Source: Thunnus maccoyii
Lineage: Eukaryota > Chordata > Actinopteri > Scombriformes > Scombridae
Reading direction: 5' to 3'
DNA length: 64,000 nucleotides
NCBI RefSeq assembly: GCF_910596095.1
Contig: NC_056550.1
Span: forward strand, 20,072,001 to 20,136,000
Each line of letters starts with the position of its first letter. Position 1 is the first letter of the stretch. Under the pieces are notes generated by a model. It made no database searches. It saw only the letters and a list, made by a program, of their open reading frames with translations, and was not told the origin of the DNA. The position numbers were made by a program, and so were the translations under genes. Of the stretch, positions 15,005 through 25,645 are shown one piece after another.

Positions 15005-15300
15005 AGATTTAAAGTTCAGGTTTATTGTCATTATACAATACATAATTACACAATGTAATGCAGTTGTAGCTCCCTCCACACTACACAGAAACAGAAACTG
15101 TATTAACAAATATTGAAATATTTTTGAATAGAATAAAACAATAAAATTGGCAATAAAAATAGAAGAAAGTATATAAAAATACCACAAAACATTTTTTTTA
15201 ATATTTACAAAGAATATACAGTTACGGTACATAAACACATTTTCCTTTACAGTATGTGCAAAATCAATACAATATGCAAGTTAAAGTGCAAGTAAACCTT
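15005..15300. repeat. Dispersed repeat, GTTCAGGTTTATTGTCATTA type
   Basis: It begins AAAGTTCAGGTTTATTGTCA, includes AATGCAGTTGTAGCTCCCTC, and ends around CAATATGCAAGTTAAAGTGC. I recognise this layout as a widely dispersed teleost LINE-derived tail. No open frame. Confidence 0.55.
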
Positions 15301-16129
15301 AAAAAAATATATTTTTGGTACAAGTCCTCAACTAAATACATCATTGGTCCATGCCCTCCAGAACAGAACACCTCTGTCAGCAGAAATAAAACTGTTTCAT
15401 GATCTGACAACACTATGGTCAAGATTTGGTTATGTTCAGGCACCCAACATGGTTAAGGTTAGCTGACCTTCGTTGTAATGGTTACAATATTGATTACAGT
15501 TAGGGAGCAACCACAGCCATGATTAAAAGATACCAACATTGACTGTTAAAGGGAAATAAACTGTTGTCTCTTGAGTCAAAGTTGACATTTTGTTGACCCA
15601 AACCATCCATCTGACCTCCTCCCTCTGTGGACTTTTTGTCGCTCTAATAAGTTACACTGTTTTTCCTTTGTTCCCAGTGGACAAGAGTCATAATTCCTAT
15701 GTCCACATTTTTGGGCATTTGCTGAAACAACTAATGCTCTCAATTTTCTTGGAAGGACAATCTAATTTTGTGAATTTTGGATTAATAATCACCACATATT
15801 GTTTAAATCAGAAATAAATTCTGTCTTTGCTGCCCTTTCAGATTAGATTGTATTAGGTTTCAAAGATTTATCAGTAATGTATGCAGGATCAATAGCAATT
15901 CAAAGTTACTGCTCAAATATTAACCTTTAAGAAAGCTACACATCAGGTGTAGTAGACTTTAAAAATAATGTAAGGCAGAGTGCAAAATGCCTTGTTGGTT
16001 TGCATAAGAAATTTAAAGGCAACTAAACACAAGTGGATTCCAAGTCTGCACCACTTACTGTACTTCCTTGAAATGATCTTTCTAATTCACAGACAGAAAC
16101 GGGAATTGGGATACACCAAGCATTCAAAC

Positions 16130-17000
16130 GTGATGGCAGCAGTCTGGTGATTCAGAAGTGCAAATGTCAAAGGGCGTTTAGATGCAGTGGAGAGCATGCA
16201 GAGGTTGGAGCTTCTCGAATGAGAAGCCGCTCGGCTCACCGGCAGTGGGAAATGGAGGACATCTTGCCAGGGTTATGACTTCAAACATGTAACAGCCTCA
16301 GCAGCTCCAGGCCAAGGGAACAGATTGCTCCAATTACAGCAAGCCTCACGCACCAGAGTCCCCTTGACACATGCAACGGTCTATTGGAGTGGACTTAGGG
16401 TAGTGGCATGTTGCTCTGGAGCACTGGGGGCCCACACATCCCACTGCCAATCTGTATTCTGTTTGAACCTGCAGACATCTCCTTTTAGCCCTGCTTTCGT
16501 TTCAAATTCTGTTCAGACTGGGTGTTTTTGGCTGCCAACACAGGTGATTGGCACCTTCTCTCTGAATTTATAACAAAATCAATTCTCTAACAGCATCCCT
16601 GAGCACATCAATCTAGGAGAGATGCTTTCTACCCCCTCATTTTCAGCTTCACAGGCGCAGAGTGGTTATAGATGAATCCCTCAGTATACTTACCCGTATT
16701 GGCTTTGAGAGCTGTGGTGGAGCGCTGCTTTAATTGGCAGCGCCAAGTAATGCACAACATGTTAGGAGCCAGTAGCATTGGGAATCACCTTGTTAATTGA
16801 GGGCCGCAGTTGAGAGATTGACTAATTGATCAAGGCCTTTACAGAGGTAGATAATTCATGGCGGCAACACCACAGGGGGAGGAGCCTTGTCAGTGATGAT
16901 TCATGTGTCTCTTGGAGGAAAGTTGGTCTCCATGGTCTCTTTTGTTCAGCAGGCTCAGTGTGAAGGGGATTGTATCATCAGCACCTCCGCCCAAACACTC
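16130..17000. promoter_or_regulatory. Possible conserved non-coding/enhancer region
   Basis: GC content is higher than the flanks, with no repeat signature. Clustered homeodomain-like cores lie near 16793-16835 (TGTTAATTGAGG, GACTAATTGATCAAGG) and 16727 (CTTTAATTGGCAGCGCC). No splice-bounded open frame. A regulatory role is inferred from texture only. Confidence 0.35.
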
Positions 17001-17831
17001 GCCTCTCCCTCTAAATCAGAATTAAAAAGGTGAGGCTGGTGTTGATAGGCTGCCACAAATGATACAGTGTTGTATGTCTGTATGCTTCCCCAGATGGTTG
17101 CTGCACTCCCCGAATGCCATCAAGAAACAGGGAAGATGTATGGTTGTGTTGTAATGAAAGCTTGAAGGAACCCCAAGTCATGGAGGAAATGTCTCCATCA
17201 CACAGGTAGCACTGTAATCATGCCCCTGTGTACTGTACTCTGGGGAAAAAATGAAATGTGTGGCAACAATGCAAAGCTTATAAATCGAAGGAGAGGCTGA
17301 AATACCTCCTGATCAGTGCTTAGGACTGAGTGAGTGCACTATGTCAAGGTATAAATACTATCTGAAGTGTGGTTGTGTCAAAAATATTCATGTAGGGTGG
17401 ATACTGTATGTTAGAATGGACAGGCTGGTGAGTAGAGTAAATGTGGGCGGAGGTGGAAGAAAGAGGTGGGCAAAAGGAAATGACAGCTAGCGTGTTAAAA
17501 TAGAAGATATACACAGTATTCAAAAATAGATTAAGTTCAATCTGTTCTATGAATGAATTGTGGGGAACGCATGTTAAAGCAAGAGGAATAAAATAAAACA
17601 TTATTCTTTAAAGATCCCCTCCAGACATGTTTTAAGATGTATCTAAAATGCTCTACTTTGAAAAATAATTTGTGTCTGATATGGCTTTTCCACAAAAGAA
17701 GGTCAATTATCTTGTTAAAATCCTTAAAATTACGTCTACTCCCTCTCCCTCATTCAAAATTCCATATTCTATGAATATGGAAATATGTTCATTTCTGAAG
17801 TTTAACTGCTGGACATGAGAGGTCTCCTACT

Positions 17832-18550
17832 TAAAGGGGACGTATTATGCTTTTCCTTATTTTCAGACATATATATAATGTCACAATGTTGGATGTTCAT
17901 GTTAAAAGTGGCCGACGTGTCAAATAATGAGGTAAACATATGTAGCAGTAATCACGGTGAGCAGAAAGCCCTGGCTTCAGATTGCTCTGAACCATCGGTT
18001 TCCACCGGTTTTTTCTACTTTCAGCCCGAGCTGACGTCAGTTACACCACGCCATTACACAGCACAGCAAAGTAAAATAAGTAGTTTACCTGTTGGAGGTG
18101 TGCTGGATGTCTGCAGCTCTTCATTAAACATCTCACTGTGACTGTTTCTGCTTGTACTATTCCTCCCTGCATTATTTCTAACTGATCCGCTGAACAAATA
18201 GCTCAAAATAGCCCTATATGTTGTTGTTTCGACCATTTTTTTGCGCCGCTAACGAAGCTCCGCTAAGTCGGTGAGGAACATGTTTTGGTTTGCAATGATG
18301 GTAAAGTTACACAACTCTGATATGAAAAGCTGGCCAATCAGAACAGAGTGGGCTCATCGGGAGGGGGGCCTTAAAGAGACAGGAGCTAAAACGAAGTGTA
18401 AGAGAAACTGTGTATATTGAGGGGCTGCAATAAAGGGCCAGTATAAGATAAATAAGGAGTTTTTTTTTTAACTTTGAAACATGCAGAGCTACTCTAGTGG
18501 AGTCCAAAAATAAAAATTTAGAGCTGAAATGAGCATAATAGGTCCTCTTC
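17832..18550. mobile_element. hAT-like MITE inserted in the outer MITE
   Basis: Terminal inverted repeats are AAAGGGGACGTATTATGC at the left and, read inward from the right end, AAGAGGACCTATTATGC. This GGACCTATTATGC end is widespread in fish non-autonomous hAT-type elements. It is about 720 bases with no transposase. It splits the outer MITE exactly between CTCCTACTT and CAACTGAAAAGTCC, which join to match the unbroken copy at 33992-34013. The 8-base target duplication could not be settled. Confidence 0.7.
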
Positions 18551-19022
18551 AACTGAAAAGTCCATTCTCAGTAGATGTGTGCAGGAGGCTTCAGATTACC
18601 ACATCACACTTGTGTAAATTGCATACTGGATTTGTTATTTGCAATGTCAAAAATCCTGCTCATAGGCCCACCCCTTCAAATCAGATATTCATTGAGCACA
18701 GAGAAACTTTCTACTTTAACACTAGAACTGCCAAGGGGTAAAATTTACCTGTGGAGGTTTTTCAGTTGTATATTACTATGTTATTCATGTCCCTCAGTCT
18801 TTGACCTTTCCTAAAATAATGTTATGTAGCACCAACTATTGTTAACAATAGTGAAGATGAATCCAGATTAAAAACAAAGGCATATAACCGCCACCAGGTA
18901 AAATGTAACCGTATATGAAATGCATTTATTTATTTGTTTATGTTTAAACATTCTGAGTTGCTAGGCAACGGCATTCATTGGGGTGTGCAATCTGACAACT
19001 GTATCAAGTTATTAAATTATAA

Positions 19023-19160
19023 AAGGAGCAGAGGAGAATGACCTGCAAAAAAACCTTCACCAAGTGCCTGAGGTGTAGGAAAGCTGTCTATGGAAAATGC
19101 ACAGCCAAGATGCTGAATGTCTGCTCAGACATTAGATGTGTTCAAATGAAGATGATTTAG
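19023..19160 (+). pseudogene. piggyBac transposase Cys-rich C-terminus remnant
   Basis: Starting after a stop at 19020-19022, the frame reads KEQRRMTCKKTFTKCLRC, then RKAVYGKCTAKMLNVC, then SDIRCVQMKMI and a stop at 19158-19160. The cysteine spacing (C-x6-C-x2-C-x7-C-x7-C-x4-C) is that of the Cys-rich DNA-binding end of piggyBac transposases. The catalytic DDD domain is missing: only about 320 bases separate this frame from the left terminal repeat. This is an internal deletion derivative. Confidence 0.75.
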
Positions 19161-19429
19161 CCTACTCACAAAGATTCATTGTATGTAAAACTTCTCTTTC
19201 GTGAATTGATTATTCATTCATTTTTGTTATGCCATGTTACTGTTTATTGTTTTTAGGCTATTTATCCTAATTTGCCTGTTGCCTTACACTGTTTTCATGA
19301 ATGGAACATCAAGAGAAAAATCTTATATATTTGTGTTATGATGTTATAAATTAAAAAAAGGTTTTAATGGGTACCAAGGTGTAGGATATCTTGGATGATT
19401 CATGGATAATTCATGGGTAAAACAGTCTC

Positions 19430-19770
19430 ACTCCTTTCTCTGTGAAAGCCACAACTCAGTGGCATGTCCTTCCTGATGATATGAAGAGCTGCAGTTCCAT
19501 CAGTATGTTCAAAACCAAATTAAAAAATCTGCTAAAAACTACTCAGCTGTGTAACCACTGACTCTAAATTTCATCTCATGGTATTCTCATGAACGCAAAT
19601 AATTTTGCTTTTAATTTGACAAGCTTACATTATTAATTTCTAGTTGACATTCTGGATGTATGTGATGTGCTGTCGTGTGTAGATTTGTATTTTGTAGTTT
19701 GTTATTGTGCTGTTATATGTTTAATTGTAAGGAACTGCAGATGAAAATTAGCTTAACCTAATTCTGGTGC
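19430..19770 (+). mobile_element. 5'-truncated LINE tail within the piggyBac-like element
   Basis: At 19445-19561 the frame reads KATTQWHVLPDDMKSC, then SSISMFKTKLKNLL, then KTTQLCNH and a stop. The W-x2-LP...S-x3-FK-x-KLK-x-LL pattern is the usual C-terminus of reverse transcriptase ORFs in L2/CR1/Rex-type LINEs. Only the last 38 codons and some following 3' sequence are present, as is normal for truncated LINE inserts. The borders are approximate. Confidence 0.55.
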
Positions 19771-20386
19771 AGTACATCAAATATTAACATTTATGTTTAA
19801 CACTGTACATGGTCCCAGTAAATATGATACAACCTCTTTGCCAAGTGGGTGTCTGTTAGCAGGACATTACCCTAAAACTTAAACACTCTGACAAAGTGTA
19901 GAATGATTACACCTCCTGAGAAACCATTTCTGACCAATAACTGAATTATGGCCTGAATTAAAGGCATAAATGACCTCTGGGGTCATTTAAACCAGAAAAA
20001 AGGATCAACAACTCAGTAAACATGGATAGAAAACTCCCCTCTTTTGGGCCTCTTATCTTTCCAGACCAGAGTCATAAAATCTAACTCACATTCCTGAGCA
20101 CATTTGTGGAGTCTCATTGCAAATCTAAATCGTAAATCTGAGCCAAACTGATTTGCAGGTAAATTAAATATGTAATCATTATGCAGGTTATGTAATGTTC
20201 TTTGTCATGTAAAATACACAAATAATGGTATAACTTTGATAGTTGTGTGATTATCTGTTGAGGAGATATTAATTCTAGATTTTATTACAATTTCTAATAC
20301 ATATGACACTATTGCCCTCAATGTTTGGTAACTATGCAATTGTAGTTTAAAATAACCTAAGTGTTTAACTTTTGATCTATTAATGG

Positions 20387-21111
20387 TAGGGGTGTGCCTG
20401 AATACAAATATGTTATTTGGCAAAACACAAAAATGTTTGGGTTTTTTTTCGAATATTTGTTTCATAGAAATATTTCTAAAATTATTTCTTTTTGGGAAGA
20501 AAAAAAACAAACATGTCAAAAACCAGCACACAGGTTATATCATATCCACCTGCTACATGACGCACATTTCCTACTTTGGACGTCATCCCTGGAGTTGGGG
20601 GTGTTCCCCAGAGATAAAGCTGAGCTACTGACACACACAAAGTGCTCCCAAGGAACTCTCCATTACCTGTTGTTCCCCTTCTCCTCTCTACAAAGTTGGG
20701 TTGTAAAAAATAGGCAATAAATGAAAAGTGCAAAGCAATAATCACCTTTGAAGTTCTTCCCTACATGTTACACAGTGTGCTGTCTCTGTGTTATGGGTGT
20801 ATAAATAGGTCTGTCTGCAATGTGGTGATGAGTAAAGTTTTAGCTCAGTAGTCAGCGCAGTCACCTATGATCTGGGAGACTCCAGTTCAAGATCCAGTGT
20901 GGGGACCTCCTTCGTTGGGTAGTTTATTCATGAACACTTATTTTAACACTTTAATTTTCCAAAATTAAAAGCATTATAAAAACAAAAACAGGATTTTTAA
21001 GCCTGTTTCCATTTTTATTCAAATACAAATACAAATACAAATACAAATAATTTTGCTGCCTCAACAAAATACAGATACAAATACAAATACTGGGCTCGCT
21101 GCACATCCCTA
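20387..21111. mobile_element. hAT-like MITE with TAGGGRTGTGC ends
   Basis: The left end is TAGGGGTGTGCCTGAATACA and the inverted right end is TAGGGATGTGCAGCG. Both subterminal regions contain arrays of ATACAA units (21020-21090 on the right). It is about 725 bases with no transposase, and the end sequence fits hAT elements. A tRNA-like stretch lies in its middle. Confidence 0.65.
20837..20907 (+). repeat. tRNA-like segment inside the hAT-like MITE
   Basis: TTTAGCTCAGTAGTCAG resembles a pol III A-box and D-arm, and CCAGTTCAAGATCC resembles a B-box and T-arm about 45 bases downstream. The anticodon arm region (CACCTATGATCTGGG) does not fold into a normal stem, and acceptor-stem pairing is poor, so this is not a tRNA gene. 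It is a tRNA-derived relic carried by the element. Confidence 0.5.
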
Positions 21112-23716
21112 CCTCATAGACAATCATATTTTAATAGTTAAATTACATAAGTAGTTATATTGAAAGAGTGAATTTTTTGAAGTAATAGGAATATAAAGAT
21201 ATAATGGTTGAAGTTTATTGTATATTTAAACAGTAGTCATATTGAATGTTTTGATATTATGAAGTAAGGGTTATGTTGAATTTATATGTGAAGATGTTTC
21301 TGAAAGTAATCTAATCGCATAAGTGTTACTTAACTTTATTTCAGTCGCTACAGTATTAAACATTTATTTCAGTGTAGATGGTTTGAGAAAGTTTAATCAA
21401 TGAAAGTTGGATGTCTAGACATCTTGAGAAGTGGTAATATGAAGGTTAATGATTGATATGTGGATAGAAGAATTGACTTATTGGGAAATTAATGTATAAT
21501 TTTGAAATGTTTTTCTGAAGGGTTTTACACTATATGATACAAGATGATATGAAGTACTCAGAAGTGTGAAGTTTGCGTTAAAACTCAAAACTTAATTCCT
21601 CAGTGTAAGAAAGTTATTCGCCATCTCATGTCGAAGTAAACCACACCTTAAAAGTCCAGAACAACGGAATTGAATATTCATCAACAATTCTGTGTGAAAC
21701 CTTATTAAACACACTCAAAACTTAGCCATTTTATCCAAACTTATAAGTAAGGCCTCAGAGGAATCTTTCTTTGAGCACAAACGTCATGAGAAAATTCTTA
21801 TAAAGACTCCTCTTTTCTTCATTTTTTTTTAACCAAGTATATGCATATTTTAATCTTTTATTAAAAAAAGTTCAGTTGTTTTTGTTTTATTTGTCACATT
21901 AAGTCTCAAATGTCTACATACAGTATTTTATTTTTGAAGTTAACACCACTGAAGATTTGAGTGTAGTCAGATTAAACTTTATTTGGCATTTCAACTAAAC
22001 TAAGATTACAAGAAGCCAGCAAACACTTGAATCCCCAGTTTAAACTCCACTCTGAGGAAGGAAGCGATGCTTCAACTGGATCTGCCTGCTTGCTGAGAGC
22101 AGTTCTGAAATGTGGAGTTAAACCAATATTTCAACTATTTCAAGAGCATCCTGAAACAACTTGACTCCTCTCCACCAATGTTTCAACACTACTATATCAC
22201 AGAGACTCACCAGCAAAGACAGGCTGCACTGCCCAAAATGACACCACTGTGACTTTACCCAAACCTGCCAAGAGGACATCTCTGCAGCAACAAAACCCAT
22301 CAACAGTGAAGCATATCATGGCTTTGTGATCAAGGGTTGATGTCAAATAACATTAAAATTAAAAAGATAATTTCTTTAGAGAAGATGAATCAGCTTTCCC
22401 TTAGCATTCCCTGTTGCAATACATTAGCCTCGAGTCACACACTTCAAGCCACTATTTCTCAACCATTTTCTTAATTATTTTATTTTATTATCATTTATAG
22501 ACCTTATTATTCTTTTATTTATTATCTTATGTTTCATCATGTATCCTCAAGACGTTTAGCTATTAATAAATGTCTTCATATATCCTAAGAAGCTGTGGTT
22601 GTGGTTTTCTTTGAGCACAGGAAACAGAGGTCACTGTCAGGACAAGAACTTATGGTTATGAGACTGATTCATTGATTAAATTGAATAAGGGTTAGTGCTT
22701 CCTCCTGGCACTAATACATTCTAACCAAAAAGGAGGTGGTGCCAGATGAGGTTATGTTTTATATTAATAAGAGTGTTACAACACAAATGTCTTGGTGATG
22801 TTCTCTTATTCACACAATGTTGAAATGTCTAATTAATAATTGATCAGGTGAAATTGTGCGCTTGACTTTGTCATGTAAATGTTGTTGCGACATTAAATCA
22901 ATTATGGCCCATAATTGTCAATTTGGGGTATTTATTCTACTTTGGTAATTTAAATGTGTATCTCATTATGTGATTAATGCCGTTGTATAATAATATCACA
23001 CCACCCAAATATGCAAATATTTCCTTCTAATACCCATTTTCAGTGTCATTTTAGACTGATTTATACTGACAGCCATGCAAAGAGATAAGTGTTCTTAAAG
23101 AGATTATAAAACAACAGGACCAAAACACATGTGATGATTGAACAAACTCATATTGTGACTTTAGACATTCCTTTGTGAAGACAGTGCCTAAATGCAATGA
23201 CAGAGTGTAATTTTAAGTATTGGAATTGTGGTAACCAGGCGCACAGGTAAATTTTACCTGTTGGCAGTTTTATAGCGACTTCTGGCATCTCTAGTGTTAA
23301 ACAGATGAATGTAAAAACAGCCTTTAAGGGTCAAACTCTTCACATACATCATTTTCATAGTGAAGCTAAAACATCCAACTGTAGGAACAAGAAGAAAAAC
23401 ATAATTTTGAGTGGAGGAGGACTTTAAGACCCTGAGAGGAGAAATCTTATAATGTAGATGAGCTTTCTGTTTTCACCATCTGTGAAATCTGCATCATTCT
23501 TCTTCCAAGAAGCCAGCTTCTTCTGTTTATGTTTTCTCCTAGAGTTGAACTCATCACTTCCAGCTCAAATCAAGCAGGGCTGGAGGATGTCCAAATTTAA
23601 TTTTGTGAGTGTCTCAGGGGAATTCAAATAAAAACATATTATTGCATACTGGTATTTCAGGGTGATTCCTAATAGCAACTTGGTGCTAAAATTATAGGCG
23701 GAACCTGTGTGGGGTC

Positions 23717-23738
23717 TTTTTTTTTTTTTTTTTTTTTT
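23717..23738. repeat. T homopolymer
   Basis: Twenty-two consecutive T residues, about 290 bases right of the outer MITE's end. Confidence 0.85.
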
Positions 23739-24109
23739 AACATATCCTCAAGGGGATATGTGTTTATATTGCAGTTTATCATTTTTGTTGGTTAGTTATA
23801 TATGTATGTATATACAGAATTTATATCACTAGTTTCATTTCATGTTTTTTAGGGGTGGGGGTTGTGTGTCTCTGCAGTTCATTCATTTATTGTTGGGTTT
23901 GTGGCTTTTACATTGTGCTGATTATAAAGTTATATTTAATTTAGCGTGATAATGCTGGTGATGGAGGTAGTAATGATGATTACAGTGACCACACATGCTA
24001 ATGTTTCATGTCTGAATAATTACCAAATGACCTTTGATTCAAGCAGAATACAGTGGAGGCATGTTTCATCTTCCTATCACAGCAATTCAAAGAAATAGTC
24101 TGTAATATA

Positions 24110-24850
24110 AACTTAAAAAGAGGCCATAGTGCCCCTTTCCCAGTTTAATATTTCATTTTTGTGGTCTATTTACAAACCTTTGCATGCTTTTATGGTCAAA
24201 AAGCACCTAGTTACAGCTGTACAAGCCATGGATTCAGCCCCTCTGTCTCACTCAGCCTAAAACAGTCTGTTTTGTGTCTGCGTATTGCCCCTCTCTTCTG
24301 AATAGCTGGCTGTTTTCTGAGTGACACACACACAGGCCAACCAGAGGTAACGGATTATAGCCTACTGTAGCTAGGAAAAACCAGGGCTCTGTGTAAAACT
24401 CATCTGTAAATTGCGATGGCCACTGCTGAGGATAATGTTATCCAACTTTTGAAGGCTGCGCAATGACAAATTTGCTCTCTGACATCCAACAACCGCACAG
24501 CGTTTCCTCTGCTGTCTCTTTCTCCTCTGCTCTGCTCCGTGGGTGTGTGGAGGGTCGAGAGAAACTAGCACGACCATAAATGACAGCAAAACGTAGTAGA
24601 GACTCTCACACTGAGCTGAAATGAAACGAGTACACATAAATTAGGTAAATAACATAAATAAACATATTTTGTTTCTTTCAAGAGGGGTGAGGGTCCCATT
24701 CGAGGGGTGGGCTGCCACTTTAAGGTTATGGTTATGGAAATGCTGAGCGTATCGTTGTGACATCACAACCGTTATGGAAGTCCAAACCAAACCTCGTTTT
24801 AAGGCACAGTTTCTGAATATGGGCTGTGTACATTTCTCCATGGACTGAGC
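24110..24850. repeat. Dispersed teleost repeat, probably DNA transposon-derived
   Basis: It contains AAGCACCTAGTTACAGCTGT, GATTCAGCCCCTCTGTCTCA and a 48-base block at 24571-24619 that recurs inverted at 41262-41308 (AGAGTCTCTAC, TTTTGCTGTC, TTTATGGTC). The ends are not clear enough to name a family. Confidence 0.5.
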
Positions 24851-24888
24851 GTTTTGATACTTTCACAGTATTTATATAGCACCTAAAC

Positions 24889-25645
24889 CATAGACTGTAA
24901 AAATAATGGACGTAGCCACCATGACATCACCCACTGGTTTGTGGACTCCCGTTTTGAAACCTCAAGTTTGCATTTTCGCCATCTTGGATCTCAGAGCCAG
25001 ACCATATTTGGACACGATGGTGGAGCTGACCCCAACGCTCTCTGCTAAGTTGATAAGCACTGTGCATTTACAGTCTACAGTTAACCGTGATAATGCTAAT
25101 GCTAATTTTCGCTAGCGAAAAACAGGCTTAAAACCATTAAAACAAAATGTACTTACCCAAAAAACCGACCATCCAGGGTCTTTTAGTGCAACCAAACACT
25201 GAACAAAATGTTACAATTAACCGTCATAAACTGAAAACACTCTGAAACAGCGACGGCTACTGCTATACTCTGTGAATCTGGGGTTACACCATGGTTACGT
25301 TACCTAACCAACATCTGCCTGTGACAGAACCGAACTGTCACTCAAAGTGGCCACGCCCTTAATTATGCATAACTTTAAGCCTTAATAAAATTTAAACTGC
25401 TGAGTTATATAAAACTTCACCTCCCATACAGTTGTCATGAACAGGGAAATTAGCTATAGAGATCCAAACCGTTTTTTTACCAGGCTGTAAACATTTTTAT
25501 TTCTGCTGTAAAGTTGGGCATTTTAACATGGGGGTCTGTGGGGATTGACTCACTTTTGGAGCCAGCCTCAATTGGCCATTCAAGGAACTGCAGTTTTTGA
25601 CACTTCCGTGTTGGCTTCATTTTTCAGACCCATGGGTTGCTGCCT
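24889..25645. mobile_element. Common teleost non-autonomous element, CATAGACTGTA start
   Basis: It begins CATAGACTGTAAAAATAATG, then GGACGTAGCCACCATGACAT and CACTGGTTTGTGGACTCCCG, and closes around GACCCATGGGTTGCTGCCT. I recognise this order as a frequent percomorph repeat. About 760 bases with no intact ORF. Confidence 0.6.

Larger units (their letters stand above)
10531..17607. other. Intergenic or intronic DNA, two possible conserved blocks
   Basis: Beyond the LINE-derived tail at 15005-15300 and the possible conserved blocks at 14090-14640 and 16130-17000, I see no exon, RNA gene or bounded mobile element. Confidence 0.5.
18716..23300 (+). mobile_element. piggyBac-like element with exact TTAA flanks, 4.58 kb
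   Basis: TTAA occurs at 18716-18719 and 23297-23300. Between them the element begins CACTAGAACTGCC and ends in the inverted match CACTAGAGATGCC. A GGTAAAATTTACC block at 18737-18749 is repeated as its exact reverse complement at 23246-23258. Deleting the element together with one TTAA restores the surrounding MITE. Only the C-terminal end of a transposase remains (19044-19160), so it cannot move itself. Most of the interior is AT-rich non-coding DNA that also hosts a LINE tail and a hAT-like MITE. Confidence 0.85.
17608..23427. mobile_element. Outer TTAA-ended MITE split by two later insertions
   Basis: The left end, TTAAAGATCCCCTCCAGAC, is at 17608 and the inverted right end, GAGTGGAGGAGGACTTTAA, finishes at 23427. 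Removing the inserts at about 17833-18550 and 18716-23296 leaves about 520 bases. These match, in order, the unbroken 541-base copy at 33772-34312 (shared blocks include TGTGTCTGATATGG, AAGTCCATT, ATTGAGCACAGAGA and ATGAATGTAAAAACA). The family is non-coding and therefore non-autonomous. TTAA at the ends suggests, but does not prove, a piggyBac-type mobiliser. Confidence 0.75.

Noticed and set aside
20837..20907. Functional tRNA gene
   Set aside because: Only A- and B-box-like motifs are present; the acceptor and anticodon stems do not pair well, and it is embedded in a transposon.
21010..21100. CRISPR-like or minisatellite array of ATACAA units
   Set aside because: It is a simple subterminal hexamer array of the hAT-like MITE, without spacers.
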